DNA of 64,000 bases from NCBI GenBank assembly GCA_034687125.1, contig JAQGBZ010000023.1:248001-312000 (forward strand). The letters run 5' to 3'. The stretch comes from Neelides folsomi. Its lineage: Eukaryota > Arthropoda > Collembola > Neelipleona > Neelidae. Positions 1-14,208 of this stretch are shown here, one piece after another. Numbering within the stretch: the stretch's first letter is position 1; each line of letters opens with the position of its first letter. Both the position numbers and the translations under genes were made by a program. The notes beneath the pieces were generated by a model. It saw only the letters and a program-made list of their open reading frames with translations. It made no database searches and was not told the DNA's origin.

Positions 1-3000
1 TATTTTAACTTATAATAGATTTTATTTATGCGAGCAGAAATCGTCATTCTTCCTATTATATTTATACCTTCAATTATCCATTCCTTGCTTGAAAAACCCA
101 GAGATCTCGGAGAAATTCCTCATCAAATCAAACACTGATTAAGAAAATAAACAAAGCAAATTGGGGAAAATAAATTAAATAAATGAACTGTCTCTCTCTC
201 CAACTCTTGTAATTTATTCGAAGTTTCTCCTATCCCAAGGGGATTCAGAGAGTGAATTGACGAAGCGATAAGAGACTTCAAATTCCCAAACCTCTTTGAG
301 GAGAAACTCAGAGGATAAGGAAACTTTCAAGAAAATTTTGGGCTCATTCAATATTTTTATTAAAAACTTATAAATATTCCAATAAGTAATCCAATACGTC
401 AATGAGAATTATTTTGATTAGATTATTTTTAATCAAATTATTTCTCATTACAAATTAAATTAAAAAATCGTTCGTGGTGAGTCCATTCGTTATTGAGATT
501 AAAAGGGTCGAAGGAGTAATGTAACAAGCTGGGAGGATCTGAGGCGACAAGAATAAAAAAAAGATCCTTAAAACTCCTTTATCCCCCTTACATTAAATTA
601 ACGAGAACAATGGTGTAAGTACCCTATAAATATCTTTTATTATATTAAAACCCTCAGATTTATTCAACGGTCTTACACTTACTCGGCGGAAGTCAAATAT
701 TTATTCTCCCTATTCTTCTAAAGAGAATTTCCATCCTTAAAATTATATCCGTCTTATATTTTATGACTTGAATTGCCAATTTCATGTGAAATGTAAATAT
801 GGATTGATATTCTAAATAATGATTTATCATTTAAGCCTTTCTATTTTAGTTTTTGAACTTAAATTTTTTTAAGCTTTTACACGACTAATTGTTTTATTTT
901 TCATCAAATTGTAAAGCAACCCTAATTTAATTTATATGGCTTATAATTTGAGGTAAACAGACTTGAAACTGTTTATTTAGATTATCTTTTATATTAAAAC
1001 GTGGAGATATGAAAGACTAATTTGCATAATGGACATTCAAATATTGCGTGATTTGCCAAATGACACGCGAGAATAAAATTATGTTTTATACCCCCACTTC
1101 AACCCATTATAAAAACTAAAGATAATTAATAAAATTTGCAAATAGACTCTTAAGCTGTTGATCCACGTATGAAGCATAGCGGTCATTATTTCTCAAATAC
1201 GCTTTCCCCATTTTGTTTACAGTTCATAAAAAATTACCTTAACGTTAACTAATGCATTAAATGAAGGACAAGTAGAATCTTAATTTCTGTGAGAAAGGAA
1301 ATTCATTAAAAAATAAATTAGTTAAAAGTGAAGAGGGTTCTCCTTAATAATTAAGGCAGAGTAATTAATTAATGAAAGGATTCCTAAAATTCAAAGGCCT
1401 TCTTTATAAGTTCCCTTTCTCTCTAACTTTATTCCTCTGTACACTTTATGATATGACTATGAGGAATATGTGGTGAGTATTGGCTATATACCATGAATCT
1501 TTAGTATTCTGAATTAGAAAATTGAATTTCCCCATGTCGATTTTCTTCAGTTTTCTCTCCAAGTTTCTCCTTGAGAAGACCGGGAATTGAATCCTTGGGA
1601 AAGTGGAAGGGGGGAAGTTGGATATAATAAAGTTAATTAGGAGGGTGGGAATAAAATTTAGAGAATAAATAAATTCGGGGAGTGCGGTGAGTTTGTGCGG
1701 GTGAAAAATCAATAATCCTCCCCTTATACACACATAACAAGAGTAATAGGACGTACAGTACATGCACATTGTACTTGCATAGTGTATGTAGAAAAGTGGA
1801 GGCCCTATAAGGATGTTTTCCACTTAGCAGGGGGGCTATATAACTATAGAGCCCCAATTTACTTCCCCCGACTCGCCTGTGAAATAATGGCAGAGAAATG
1901 AGGGACCCTGTTGCCGAATTCTTTATATTTATCGAACGAACCGGGACTCAAACTTCCCCCGGAACATTTTTACCCGACTTCAAATTAGATTTCCCAACTT
2001 CGTTTCTCTACCCGGGGCCTCCCCCAGGAATTTGATTAGACCTTTAAAAATTTTAGACTCCGCATTCCCGAACCTCTCGCCGACTTTCACCAGACCCCAA
2101 TTTACTTTCCCACTCTCCCCCTCACCCTCATTACCAAACGAATTGAATCTCATGCTTAACTCCTTTAATTCATCCAGAAAATTCATTTACTTGCCCGAAA
2201 TTAAATAATTTAAAACGCCAATTAAACTCACAATTTAATTTAAGCACAAACAAGGTCCAAATGTATGTTGTAAATTCCCCCGAGTTCAACATGCTGATTC
2301 CAAAATCAAAGTTAATTAATTATGCAAATAAACAAATTCAGCTAATTTTTGAAAGCAAACCTCGTTACTTTTAAATGTTTTAACTTCAATATAGCAAAAT
2401 GGATGTTTATGATTAAACTGTTACAGATTTGTATCACCTATTTCAAATAACCATTGGGAGTTGAAAACTAAATAGAGATAGTAGCTTAATTAGGGTGAAA
2501 AATAAAATTGACCTTGATTCATTGTAAAGATATGGAAATAGGCGTGGAGGTGCGATAAAATGCGGAGAGAAGCTAAGTGTTTGAAGTGTGCTAAGTGATG
2601 AGTGGGGGAGTTTGTTAGGATGAATGAGATTAGGGCAGTGGGGTCCTCCATTGAGAAAAAGGGTTCATGTCTCGAGTAATAGAATGAGCGTAAACGTGAG
2701 TCTCTCACTCACTCCCACGTCCCACACCGACTCGTCCTCACTTCACTCTTCGATCAATAGAACCATCTCTAATAAAGTCCTATACCCAGTCTTATACAAC
2801 TCCTTTCAAAATCTCAATGTCAAGAAACTATGCTCAAAATCCAGCTTTGATTCACAATACACAAACCATCCAACAACGAACAATTTTAAGATAAAAACAA
2901 AGGTTAAAGAGAGAAGTTTGAAAGAAAAGTTAACTCCCTTGTGGTACACTTAAACTATTCTTAAACTAGTTTGATATTTTAGAGAAGACCTTAGGAAGTG

Positions 3001-6000
3001 AATATAATATTATGTATGGTATATGGTACACAAATATTACATCTTACATGATATATTTTAGAGTTTTGATACAGACAGAAAATTCTTAGTTTATAAGTGT
3101 GTATCTGGAATTGTGGTTGAATGGATATGGAAGTTATAAAGTTAAAAGCCGATGCGTGAGAAAGGGCGGAGGAATGAAAAAAGGAAAAAGATGAATGGGA
3201 ATATGAGGAGCATTCGTAGTAAGAAGTATTTTTGGGAAGGTAAGATTGTGTAGGTCGGGAGTAGATTAGGAATATTTCAACAGCTCCATATCATGTCTTG
3301 TTTACAATTCTCACTCCGCATATCTCCACTCCTCTCGTGTGTGCAGAAACAGAAGAAGCGTGCGAGCGAGGAAGACAGCTGGATTCGCATCTCACATTCT
3401 TTCCTCCTCAATCGCCGCTTTTCTCTTTTTCCCTCCCGTCCTTGAGAGGAGTCGAGTGGATTAAACTCCTTCAAAGATCCCTCCATTTCGGAGAATCTCT
3501 CTTATTATCCACTTCCTTGCACATTCGTTTAGTTAAACCTTATTCGCTTCTTCACGACCCAAATCACACCATTTTTATATAAATTTGGAAATCGGAACGA
3601 GTCGAAGATTTGATTTGTGCCCACCAAAGCTAATAAAATTGTAATGAGATTGAAGCGACTTGGCAAATATTGTGCATTTAAGGATGTAATTGAATAGGAA
3701 AAGTTTGGGAGAACGAAAGTGGTTGATAAATTATTTCCACATTGCTCTCCACATCTAATGTCTTCTTTATCAGAGTAGGCAAACAATGAATGCAAACAAA
3801 AAGTAAAGAAATATTACGCCCCATATACAAGTAGTTTAGAATATTGCTCTAGGTTTGTAAAACTAATATAAATCCAAAATCCATTATTATTTTTTTGATC
3901 CAATTTAAAAACATTTTCATATCCTATTTGCCAAACATATTATGACCAAAGCTGTATCAAAAACTATCTCGAATTATCCTCAAATGGATATATGAAAATT
4001 TTCTCTCATTTTAAATTCAACGATAATGGGTAAAATGAAAGAATGGGGAGTTTAAGAGGATTCATTGAAAATGAATTCCTGAGCTGTCGTTATTATTGCA
4101 TCTGCCTATTGTAATGGGAGTTTTACTGCTTTCTTCCACTTCTCGCCGCCCTATACTTTCCATGTTATTAAATGATATCTCTCGTAAATTTTCGGATAGA
4201 AAGGATCGAAGAATCTCGGGAGCCAATAGCGGTCCCACTTTAATTAAATATTTAATCTCCTACACACATTCTTATCGATTACAGCACATCTCTGGGGGCT
4301 TTACTCCACGATGCTGCGTACACTTGATTTAATGCCTGAATAAACTTTGCTCATATAAATGCATATTATATACATGTTATACCATAGTCTCATAATTGTA
4401 TATCGTATCTTTAAAATTATAGGTAAGTACCTAGAATAAGATAATTCAAAGATAAAAGTTTAAAACAATAGAAAAATTGTATTCTTCCTTATTTGATAGA
4501 TATTGTATTTTTACATGATAAATGTTGTTCAATATTTAATGGTTGATTATGTAGGATAGGAGTGTTGAAATGAGATGTTTGATGTATAGATGAATTGAGA
4601 GACGGAATTGGGAAATGATTGGGATGAAGAATGGGAAGAAATAAGCGGGCGGAAGTTGAAGGATTGATCTTCATTTTTCTTTTCTCTCCATTAGACCCAG
4701 GTTGAGACCGAAGAGGGTAGAATTAATATTGAGAGCTACACGGGATCCGATTTTATTTCTCGGAACTCTCATCGTTAGGACTGAAAAGAAGGAAATAGGT
4801 ACCAGCTGTGACCCGCCGACACACGACATTACACTCTGGAATAAATGGTTCCGCTTCAACCCTCCGCTGCCTAATCTATAATTGCACACACACACTTTTT
4901 CAATACCAGCATTCCTTTAACACTTCAAGTTACAATAAGCTTTGCATTAAAAATAACATTAATGAGTATCTCCCCAATTCCAATTAATTGTAAAGGTCTA
5001 TAGAATTTATAAGCATTTAAAGTGCTTTAAATTTTTAAGCAAATATTTAGATTTAGGGAACACACATTCATTAGTTTAATGAAGGCACTTCTTTTTAATT
5101 GCACAAATAAAATGTAAATTTGTTCTTTGCATTTGAGACGAAAGACGTCAAAGGAGAGGAGTTAATTAAAAAATAAGAAAAATAAATTGAGTTCCTCATT
5201 AGCAATTAGATTGAGGAGATTAAAGAATTTAAATGAAGTATTAGTAATTAGGAACCGGGAGGGACGTCGTGTTAAGAATAAAAGTGAATGATGTGGGGCC
5301 CACTGCTGATATCCTTTTGGGTGGAGACTGAATTAGCCGTACAGGGATCGAACTCAAAGTTCTCTTCATTTGCATACGCTCGCTCTCATTACCATTATAT
5401 TGCATTAGCCAAAAGGATCAGCCTGTTTATATCCTAATTCCGACGTATCTCAATATAGTTTTATATCACAGCTTATATATTTATATATTTTTTATCCAGT
5501 TAATTGTAGAGATATATCTTCGAACAAAATAAAAACTAGAATAAGAAGCATCCAAATGTAGGAGAAATTACACATAAGGACAATTCTCAAGACTGGCAGA
5601 TTTACGAGCATTGTTGTAATGTTTGTTGGGTTGATGAAGATCATGTAACTAGGTTACATTTTTTAAGCTGGCTGTATGGTGATAAAGATAGATATTGAAT
5701 AAAAGTAAATAAAATATTGGAAAGGTCGAATTGAAGTCGGTGGAGGTAATATTGGAGGATTTAATGGAATTGGGCGCAGTGGGGAGGAGAGATAGGAGGA
5801 GATCCATAAAGCCATGAAATATGGCATAACTTTCCCCATCATTTTCTGATCACCTTCTCACCCTTCCCCGCCCAAAAACTTTCTCAGAAATATTTAGCTA
5901 TCCTCCACGTACGACTCCATTCATTACCCATTGCATTCACAACTTTAGGAATTATTCTCAGTCTAGAGGACAAAGATTTCATAGGCTCAAATACGTCTTT

Positions 6001-9000
6001 AAAAATCAAACTCTTCAACAATATTTCATGCAAATAACAAATAAAAATACAAACAATGTGCGTAATGTTTTCAAATATAAAACTTTTTACAAAACTATTT
6101 AGGTACGTGCTTCTTACATATTATTACATACACTATAAGGGTATGTTCAAAAATCTTAATCTTGTTAAATTATTCCGGTACGGCAATTTATTCGCTTATT
6201 TAGTTCAATTGATTGTAATATGGAATATAATTGAACAAGTTATAAATCTACATTAGATGAAAAAATGACTAAAAAATTGTAATAAAGGTAAATTTACGTT
6301 AACGTTCTTTGTAAAATAAAAGTGAAAGGGTTGAGATCCGAAGCGGGGTAGTTTACGCAAGACGGAAGAAACTTTCGGGTTTCTCTGAGCCATCTCTCGT
6401 TTGGCCCTCAGACTTCATCCCAAAATTTCTCCTAAAGTCCATGAAGGGACGCTGGAGGAGAAACGGTTCAACAACAACATTGCATTTTCGACAACCATCC
6501 AGTTCCATGGCATTCACGCACTTCCCGGATGGGGACGTGAGGTGAAATTGTAGTAATGCTAATGGTATATTCATTCCTTATGTACTTATTGTTAGTCGTA
6601 TATATTTTAACCTTAACATATATATTACACAATATGTGTATTCATTAGTATATCTAACATTTACAAAGGTAAATGGTAGATATAATATATTTTTCATCAT
6701 GTAAACTTCCTAATGTATTACTATCAGACACGATATGAACACAGTGGGAGTTTGAATAGGTTTAAACGGTATTTTAAAGAAACCAGGTGGATTCTCTTTC
6801 ACTCTCCCTTTAGCCCTTTTATTACTCACTGAACGGACGTTTTACCTTCAATTGAGAAATGATAAATATGGCAAAGTATCATGCATGGTATCTGAAGAAT
6901 TTGGATGGATTTCCATCATCTATTTTTTAGTTTTTAACTGTAGAAAATTCAGCTATTTAAGTTTTACCATTCTTGCTCTACAAAATATTATTTTAGGGAT
7001 GAATAAATAAAACAATGTGTGTATATATGGAGTAGCGGTTCATATTTTCATAAAACCAAGTGTTCCTACATACAATGGTTGTATGCAGTGAAACATTTCC
7101 CTGGACCCTTTATGTCATTTTAAATTTTATTTACCGAAAGTCGTGTGAGAGGGCATAAAAGAAGGGTCTGTCGATGTGTTTAAAGGTTCTTATATAATAT
7201 ACAATAAGTCTCGTAAGGTTCAAGTTGAGATTATTACATGGAATGAATTGAAGGAGCCTTCGGTTCCAGAAGAACCCATAACTCACTAACATGAAACCTC
7301 AAATCTTTACACGGTTTCGGACCTTCTAGACAAATGGGTATACCGACCGATATAAGCCTTGGATATATCCTCAAACCCAATTCTTTCACAGAGTCTGGAA
7401 AACCTCGGCTGCCTTTTAAATTAAACTGTCTCATGTAGGTTGAATGTCTGGCTCCTGGACTTTATTATGATTCCCCATTAACAAAACAGAAAGGAACATA
7501 AGTTGAATAAACACTAACCACGCACGCTTCGTTGCATAGTTTATACATTAATGCTCAATTCTTTTTATTAATCAACAAAAAGAGTTTTTAAATTATGCTG
7601 CAACCAATAGATTTTTATAATGCAATATTCTTTTAATAGTAGTTACCTTCACATATGTCCATGTGCTAAAGAATTATTTTATTATATGTTACTTATAATA
7701 AAACACATGGCACAATAGGAAATTGTTAAGCAATAAGGATGGAACTGAAAAGAGTTTTAATTCTGATTAATGTTCCTCTCCTCTTTTATAATGGGTATAT
7801 CCGAGTCCGAGTTTCCGAGCAATGCTCATTGAGCTTCTCATCGAATGAGAATGACCGGTTTTGAAAGGGGATGATTTTTAGGAAAGAGGATAAAGCCCAT
7901 TCTCTCCGACACTCGCAAGAGTTGCATCCTCATGTCCGATTTCATCGAACACTGAATTTATTTGGATGGGTCTGTATGCGGCATGAGCGTAGTTAAGTCG
8001 GCTATCAGGAGAAGCCAGTGAAGGTTCCATTAACCCTCCGAATTAGAAAAACAAAATGGGAGTTGAGCCGAAAATTGTGACACGTGGCCCGTTCCTGCAC
8101 GTGTACTATTATTGCATTCAAGGGACAATTATAATAATTCTATCCAATTCAATGGAATCATCTGCATACGGTCATGCCTCGACTCTGTAAATTATAAAAT
8201 GAAACCAGCAGATGCAAAGATTCTTCAGTCCATAAATTTTACTCCAATTACACTTTCTCATGTTGGGTCGAATGAGAATGCAAAAAATATGAAATCCACC
8301 AGTTCCGGTCCTTCCTAACCAACAAATGTTTTAACGAACAAATATAGGATTAGAAAATAATCGATTTTTAAGATCATGGCCTGCTGCTCTTTAAAGATAA
8401 GAATGATAAATGTTTTATCTGGAATTGGGAAATAAGAAATAAAAGTTCAAACTAATAATTTGACTTCCATTCAATCGAATGAGTAGAGCGATAAAATGCA
8501 CATGGGAATCAAAAAGTAGTAAATTAAAAATTTAATCAAAGGAGCTTTGAACTTCACTCCCATAAAAATCACACAAAAGTAAATTTTGTGAAAATTAAAA
8601 TTGATGAATCATGGGATGAAAGCAAAGGAAATAACGGGAGCCCAATTTTAAAATCGTCTGCTGTTGACACTGAGAATTTGGACAGGCAATGAGGGATTTG
8701 GTAAGTTTTGAAGCGGAGGTTCGTTTGCAAAACACGGAGGGACTGCAAAACAAAACATTTTTAAAATCCGAACGAGTGTGTTAGGAAAGGAAGGATACTC
8801 GAGTCGAATGAATGGAATTATTGTTGGCCAATTCTCCGTAGTAGCCTGCTCATATTTACAAATGGTCTTTCTATCTCTGAATGAACCCACAGCTGCTCTT
8901 TATATAAAAATTCTTTTTACATTTATCTCACCTTCTCCGATACATTTGAGTGAGTGAATGAGAGGCTCGGAGGAGCAAGAGGAATATAAAGATACGCGCC

Positions 9001-12000
9001 CAATTGTTCCGTAAATGATAAAATAAAGGAAAAGAATATGTGTGGCTCGACGAAGTGAGTCAGACAATGCGGACATTAAAATCCTTTGCGATTTACGAGA
9101 CCTCCCCGTCCCAGCTGCCTCTTCCTATTACTCCAAGGAATAATTATATTCGCTCGGGCTTATCTCATTTCGTCTCTTACGAATAAAGAACCAATGCAAT
9201 TTGATTTTTATATGCAGCTCTCATACTTTTGCTTTTATCACAATAACAAACGAAACTCTTTTTACGACTTTTCTTCCATTACATAATTAATGTTTCAACT
9301 TTGACTGTTCTTTGAAACTTTCATTTTCTAATTACTTTCTGGAGAGTTGAGATGGAAGTTCGGGCTTTTATAATTGAAACAATATTTTACAATTTTCTAT
9401 GCATTTACTCAAAGTGCATCGAAACAAGGAAAATGACAAAGGAGTGGAGCAGCATTGATAGATCCATTTGAGAATCAATAGAAATATAACTTCGTTTATT
9501 TGCAAATGAGCAGAGAGAAATATTGGATTAAAAAGGGAGAGTCAGATGAGCGTGGAGAGCGAAGCTTGTGAAATTGGAATGCAAAAAGGAAACGAGCTTC
9601 TCTATTCCCTTTTGTGTGGATCTTCAATTTAGAATTTGAATGGGCAGAGTGACAGATGCTCCGATTCGGACTCGAAGAGAGACAGCAAGGCTTTTATTTA
9701 CTCTTATTTTTATTTCAGCTAGACGAGGCTACCTTACGCCATTCAGCTACCTTTTTAACCAACATGTGGCCTCTTATTTCATCCACTCTATACAATTCTA
9801 TTTTATGTATTTGTGTATACCAATACCAACTCGTATGAGAGCTTTTGTATTGAAAATTTCATTTAAGGCGTTAATTCGGTTGCCCTCAAATATACAAAGT
9901 AGATACAAGCAAATATAACCATTAAAAACCTCTCTACGCACATATGGACATGCCTAGAAATATTTTATTATGTACCATACACAGGCAATGCAAATAATAC
10001 GTTAAATATCAGTGAAACAGCTATTCTACAATTTGTACAATATTTTATAAATACATTGTAATTCTTAAAAAAATATATCCATTGAAAAACTTCACTAATT
10101 TTTTTTAAATTAGATCCATCTGAAATAAATTAATAGATTCATTAAATGAAAATTTGTCATTCATAAGATTGTAGATGAAAAAAAGTTTGGTGGGGTAAAG
10201 AAATGTAATTATATTTCATTTTATACTTTTACTAGCAATGAAAAATAGTAAGATAAAAATAATGTTATAAAATGTGAATGTTTTACAATACTCTCACTTT
10301 GTGTGATGTTGAATGTTCGAGAAGGTTAGGAACGAGTTTGTGTATGTGGCCAGTGACTTATCAAGTTATCTCTTGGTCCCTTTCTAAGGTCTAAGGAATT
10401 CCGAAAAGTACAAAGTGCGAGAGTGATTTAGAATTTCGGGAACGAGGGCCCCTAGGAAAAAGTGAAAAGGATCGCATTTAGCTCGGCAAACGAACCATTT
10501 CCCTTTTCGCCTCCTGCCTCTTATTCCCACTCATCTCTTCTCGTATTATTCTCGGGATTTCTCATCCACTCGGCTTCAGTCACAGACAACATTCATTATT
10601 CTCCATTACCTCATTTATACTTCCTCATCTCCCTTCACCTTCCCTTCACCATCGTGAGGGCTAATGAAAAAATAAGGATGCCAACTTGCCACACTGCTCG
10701 ACCAATTCCAAACTAAGTAAATTAAGCTTTTAAAATTCATCCAATGAAAAAAGTTTTCAAAATTTCCCAACTGATCGTTTTGGAAGATGAAGGGAAAGTA
10801 TTAATGGTGTTGGTAGGAGCTTCTGGATTTCTCATTTATTTATTCAGGCAAGGGAGCAAATAGGCTATACGAATCCCATGAATCATTCTCTTAATCACCC
10901 GACTTGATTCCAAGACAGACTTCACTTGGCTCCACACACCTGCCCACACATCCTCACGAGTCATAAAGAACCAATTATTTACATTTATTTGTCCAATCAA
11001 CCCCGTTCCTTGCAACGGAATCTGGTCCAGCTCGGACAGAAAGCGAAAGGAAAACAATGAATGAAGAAGCACCAGAAGATTGCAAATCGAAGGAGGATTA
11101 TTGGGGGGAATGGAGTTAACGTGTGAGTGTAAGATGTATCAATTTGTCGCAGTGAGGGTGGTGTGAGTAACCTATCCCAATCCGAAGAACCTTGTCCACT
11201 CACACACTCCATTATAAGCACACTACTCCGAGTCTTCCCTTCTTCTCCCCTGACGATCTCTCCCTTCTTTAGACGCGGAGTCTCCGGGAGACTCACTGAG
11301 ATTGAACCCTCGTCCTCCCCCGCCTTCCCCGAGACCCAATGTGGAATCCTCCACTGTGAATACAACTATTATTATATATACCCACTTCCAAGTATATTTT
11401 CCTTAATGATCTTTTCATGCCCTCCTTTCAAACTCATCCTCTCGCTGACTGCAGGGATAGAAGGGTCCATACATCATTTCCAAATCCTTTGCTGTCGAAG
11501 AAGAGACGACGAGTGAGGGATTCCAACGACATATAACATGAAGTGGAGAAAGACGACAACCCTTTATTTTTAACATTTTTCTGCCTTACATGCGGAATCT
11601 TAAGGGATCCTCTTACTTAAATTCACTCATCCCCCAGTTCAAAAGATTTCAAGATTCATCCATTTTCATCCTGTCATTTTATGCAAGTTATGCTAAACGA
11701 AACACGAATCTACTAATAGAATTAAAAATACTTCTTTAAAAATAAACGGATTGAAAGATTTTTTTTGATTGGAAAAATGAGATGGTTCAGTTTAGCATTG
11801 CGAAGGAAAGGAAAGCAAATTGGTCAAAGGTCTTACCATTTTCTCTTGATTAAATATTGTATCTATATAAAAATATTAATATTTGATTAAGGATGGGTTG
11901 AATGTGATCTAAATACTTAATGAGTACAAATTGATTCTTGAGAATCTGGCTGTTTATTGAGGTATTTTAAATCGAGATTACATTACAGAAATATACTGAC

Positions 12001-13774
12001 TTTAATATGTGTGTAAATCTCTATTGTAGGTAATACAGTTTTTGAACTCACGAGTTGAGGTTAAGCCTTGGTCTCCTTAACATATCCTAAATATATAGTT
12101 TATGTATCGGTATACAGAGATCCACAATACGACAAATACTTCACATTAAACACACGGGTAAACTTAAAACTTATGGTTCGTGTAATAAAATATAAAACTG
12201 TAAGAATATAATATTTATAGTGTACATCATTTTAGTAATCTCAAATTTATATTGTTTTCTCTCCAGTCTTTCATTTAAGTTTCATGTAATTTCGTCGAGG
12301 ACAGTTGGTAAATATATTATTTGTAAATTTCCTAATTAAAACTTTCATGCTATTCTACATTTATAAATTGTGGCTTAAACACATTTTATACTCAAGCAGT
12401 ATTTCGATTAGGAAGGTTGTAAATATTTGATCTTAATAGTAGTCTTTGTGTCAAAACTCTTCTATTATTAATATGTTAAGGCAAATATAACTTCTTCTAA
12501 TATATTATCATTCGCGATTCTCTTTTTACGTTTACTGTATACTTAGGTATATTTATTATTAATTATTGGTTTCGGATAGTTAGGTAGGAAGATATGAGCT
12601 ACATAGCTTTTGTATGTAAAATTGAAAATAAAATTATCTTTATAAAATAGGTTATATGTCACATTTTAAAAAGATGTGTCATATACTAAAGTTAATTGAG
12701 TTTTTTATCATTTGTTCCTCGTGTCATTTTAAGCCGAGGGTGACACTTATAATATAAAAGTTATCAATATATTGTATTAACCTCGCAATGAATCAAAGAT
12801 ATATGTATTTACAACAACACACTATTTTAATACTCATAGTTGATAATGTTAATGTTAAAGAAGAGTTTGTTAATATTACAAAATACATATTTCCACATGC
12901 AAAGTCTTATTTTACAATACAATGACTTACACAAATATCATTTATAAATATATAAGTAAACTATTAGATTATAACTATAAATTACACATAAGTTATAAAT
13001 ATTGAAAAATTGTTAAATACATCAATTGGCTTGTGAAAAAACTTAATATTTAGTGATGAAAAGAGAGAAAGAAGATTAACAACAAAAAACAATTTGCCGT
13101 TGTAGGCAATGACTCGAATATGTTGTCCGGTACAAAATGAGAGTGAACTAGACACACAATAATTAAAAACAGAAAGAGAAGAAAGAGAGACGGTGAAGAG
13201 AACGAAGGAGGAAAGGATTAGAAAGAAATACAAAAATGATGTCGAATAAATATGTAACTGATGGCCGTTTCGTGACGTGTCGTTTAGGAGTGACGGGCGG
13301 GGATTGGGATGAGTTCAAGCCATCCACCAGCACAGCACTCACTTCTCACGACAGCGTTTAATCTAAGGCAAGGATAAACACATATATGACTAATCAACAC
13401 ATTTGATTTAAGATAAGCATTTGATTCAATTCTCTCCACAGCCTCCTTTCTCCTCTTTCTCACCTCTTTATGCATAAGGAGGTTGGGACAAACGGGTCTT
13501 TACCATTCCTCTCTCTTCTTCCACTTCTAATAATAACATTTAATATAATGGGAATTATTCAAACAACATTCCATGCTTTTACCATTGAACGAACTCGCAG
13601 ATGCATTTGGACAAAATCCACCATTTTGTAGCCATGCACTTTACTCAATTCTCGATTTTAAATTATCTTAAATCTTATTAACCCTTATTTCTTATCATAT
13701 TTATTCATCCATTTCTATCCTTATCTTGGTATGTTACCTTCATATATAAAAGTACCATGTATAGCATACCATAT
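1..13774. other. Gene-poor AT-rich region, probably intron or flank of the CXXC gene
   Basis: No exon with recognisable protein similarity was found on either strand. The background is strongly AT-rich. It is interrupted by GC-richer islands of roughly 200-600 bases, for example near 1860-2180, 3290-3530, 4660-4880, 6340-6560, 7780-8060, 8640-8960, 9540-9720, 10430-10700 and 10890-11560. Open frames of 60-125 codons occur in these islands, but they lack similarity, consistent splice sites and neighbouring exons, so they are read as chance frames. Because the CXXC exon at 18511-20130 is on the minus strand and ends in a donor, this stretch is probably its first large intron. That placement is inference. 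Confidence 0.5.
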
Positions 13775-14208
13775 ACCGTAAAGCATCGATATTTGTCCAG
13801 GTATCTAATTATATCCGGTATCGAAATATATCCGGGGGTGAGACATGAGATTTTAAAAGATGTCCGGGTATTAAATTATGTCCGGGTCTAATAAAAATAT
13901 GCGCTAATTTTTAACACATACTGCAACGGCCAATTTCTTTCAAATTCATTCTTTCCATATTAATTTAAACTAAATGTTGTTAAGCACGCTGAAACCATAG
14001 GGGTGAAAGTACAGCTAAACATTTTAACATTGAAGCGATAAAGAAGTTCAGAAGATTAGTTCACAATAAATTTTTAAAATAAAATATTTTGTCTAACTTT
14101 ATTTAAAGATGTCCGGGTATTGAATTATATCCGGTATCGATATATATCAGGGGGTTTAGGGTTAAGTTTTGAAAGATATCCCGGGACAAATATCGATGCT
14201 TTACGATA
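13775..14208. mobile_element. Non-autonomous DNA transposon (MITE-like) with 22-base inverted ends
   Basis: The left end CGTAAAGCATCGATATTTGT (plus two further bases, 13777-13798) is repeated perfectly as its reverse complement at 14184-14205. A TA dinucleotide lies one base outside each end, compatible with a TA target duplication. The element also carries direct repeats: 13795-13870 and 14111-14186 align in the same orientation at about 80 percent identity by eye, both built on TCCGGGTAT and ATATCCGGTATCGA motifs. A third partial unit lies near 13861-13900. There is no transposase frame, and the core is AT-rich. Such subterminal repeats often bind transposase in other families. The family is not recognised. 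Confidence 0.75.

Noticed and set aside
1446-1857. Two overlapping minus-strand frames of 125 and 74 codons
   Set aside because: They overlap each other in different frames, are rich in Tyr, Ser and His from local composition, and have no splice context.
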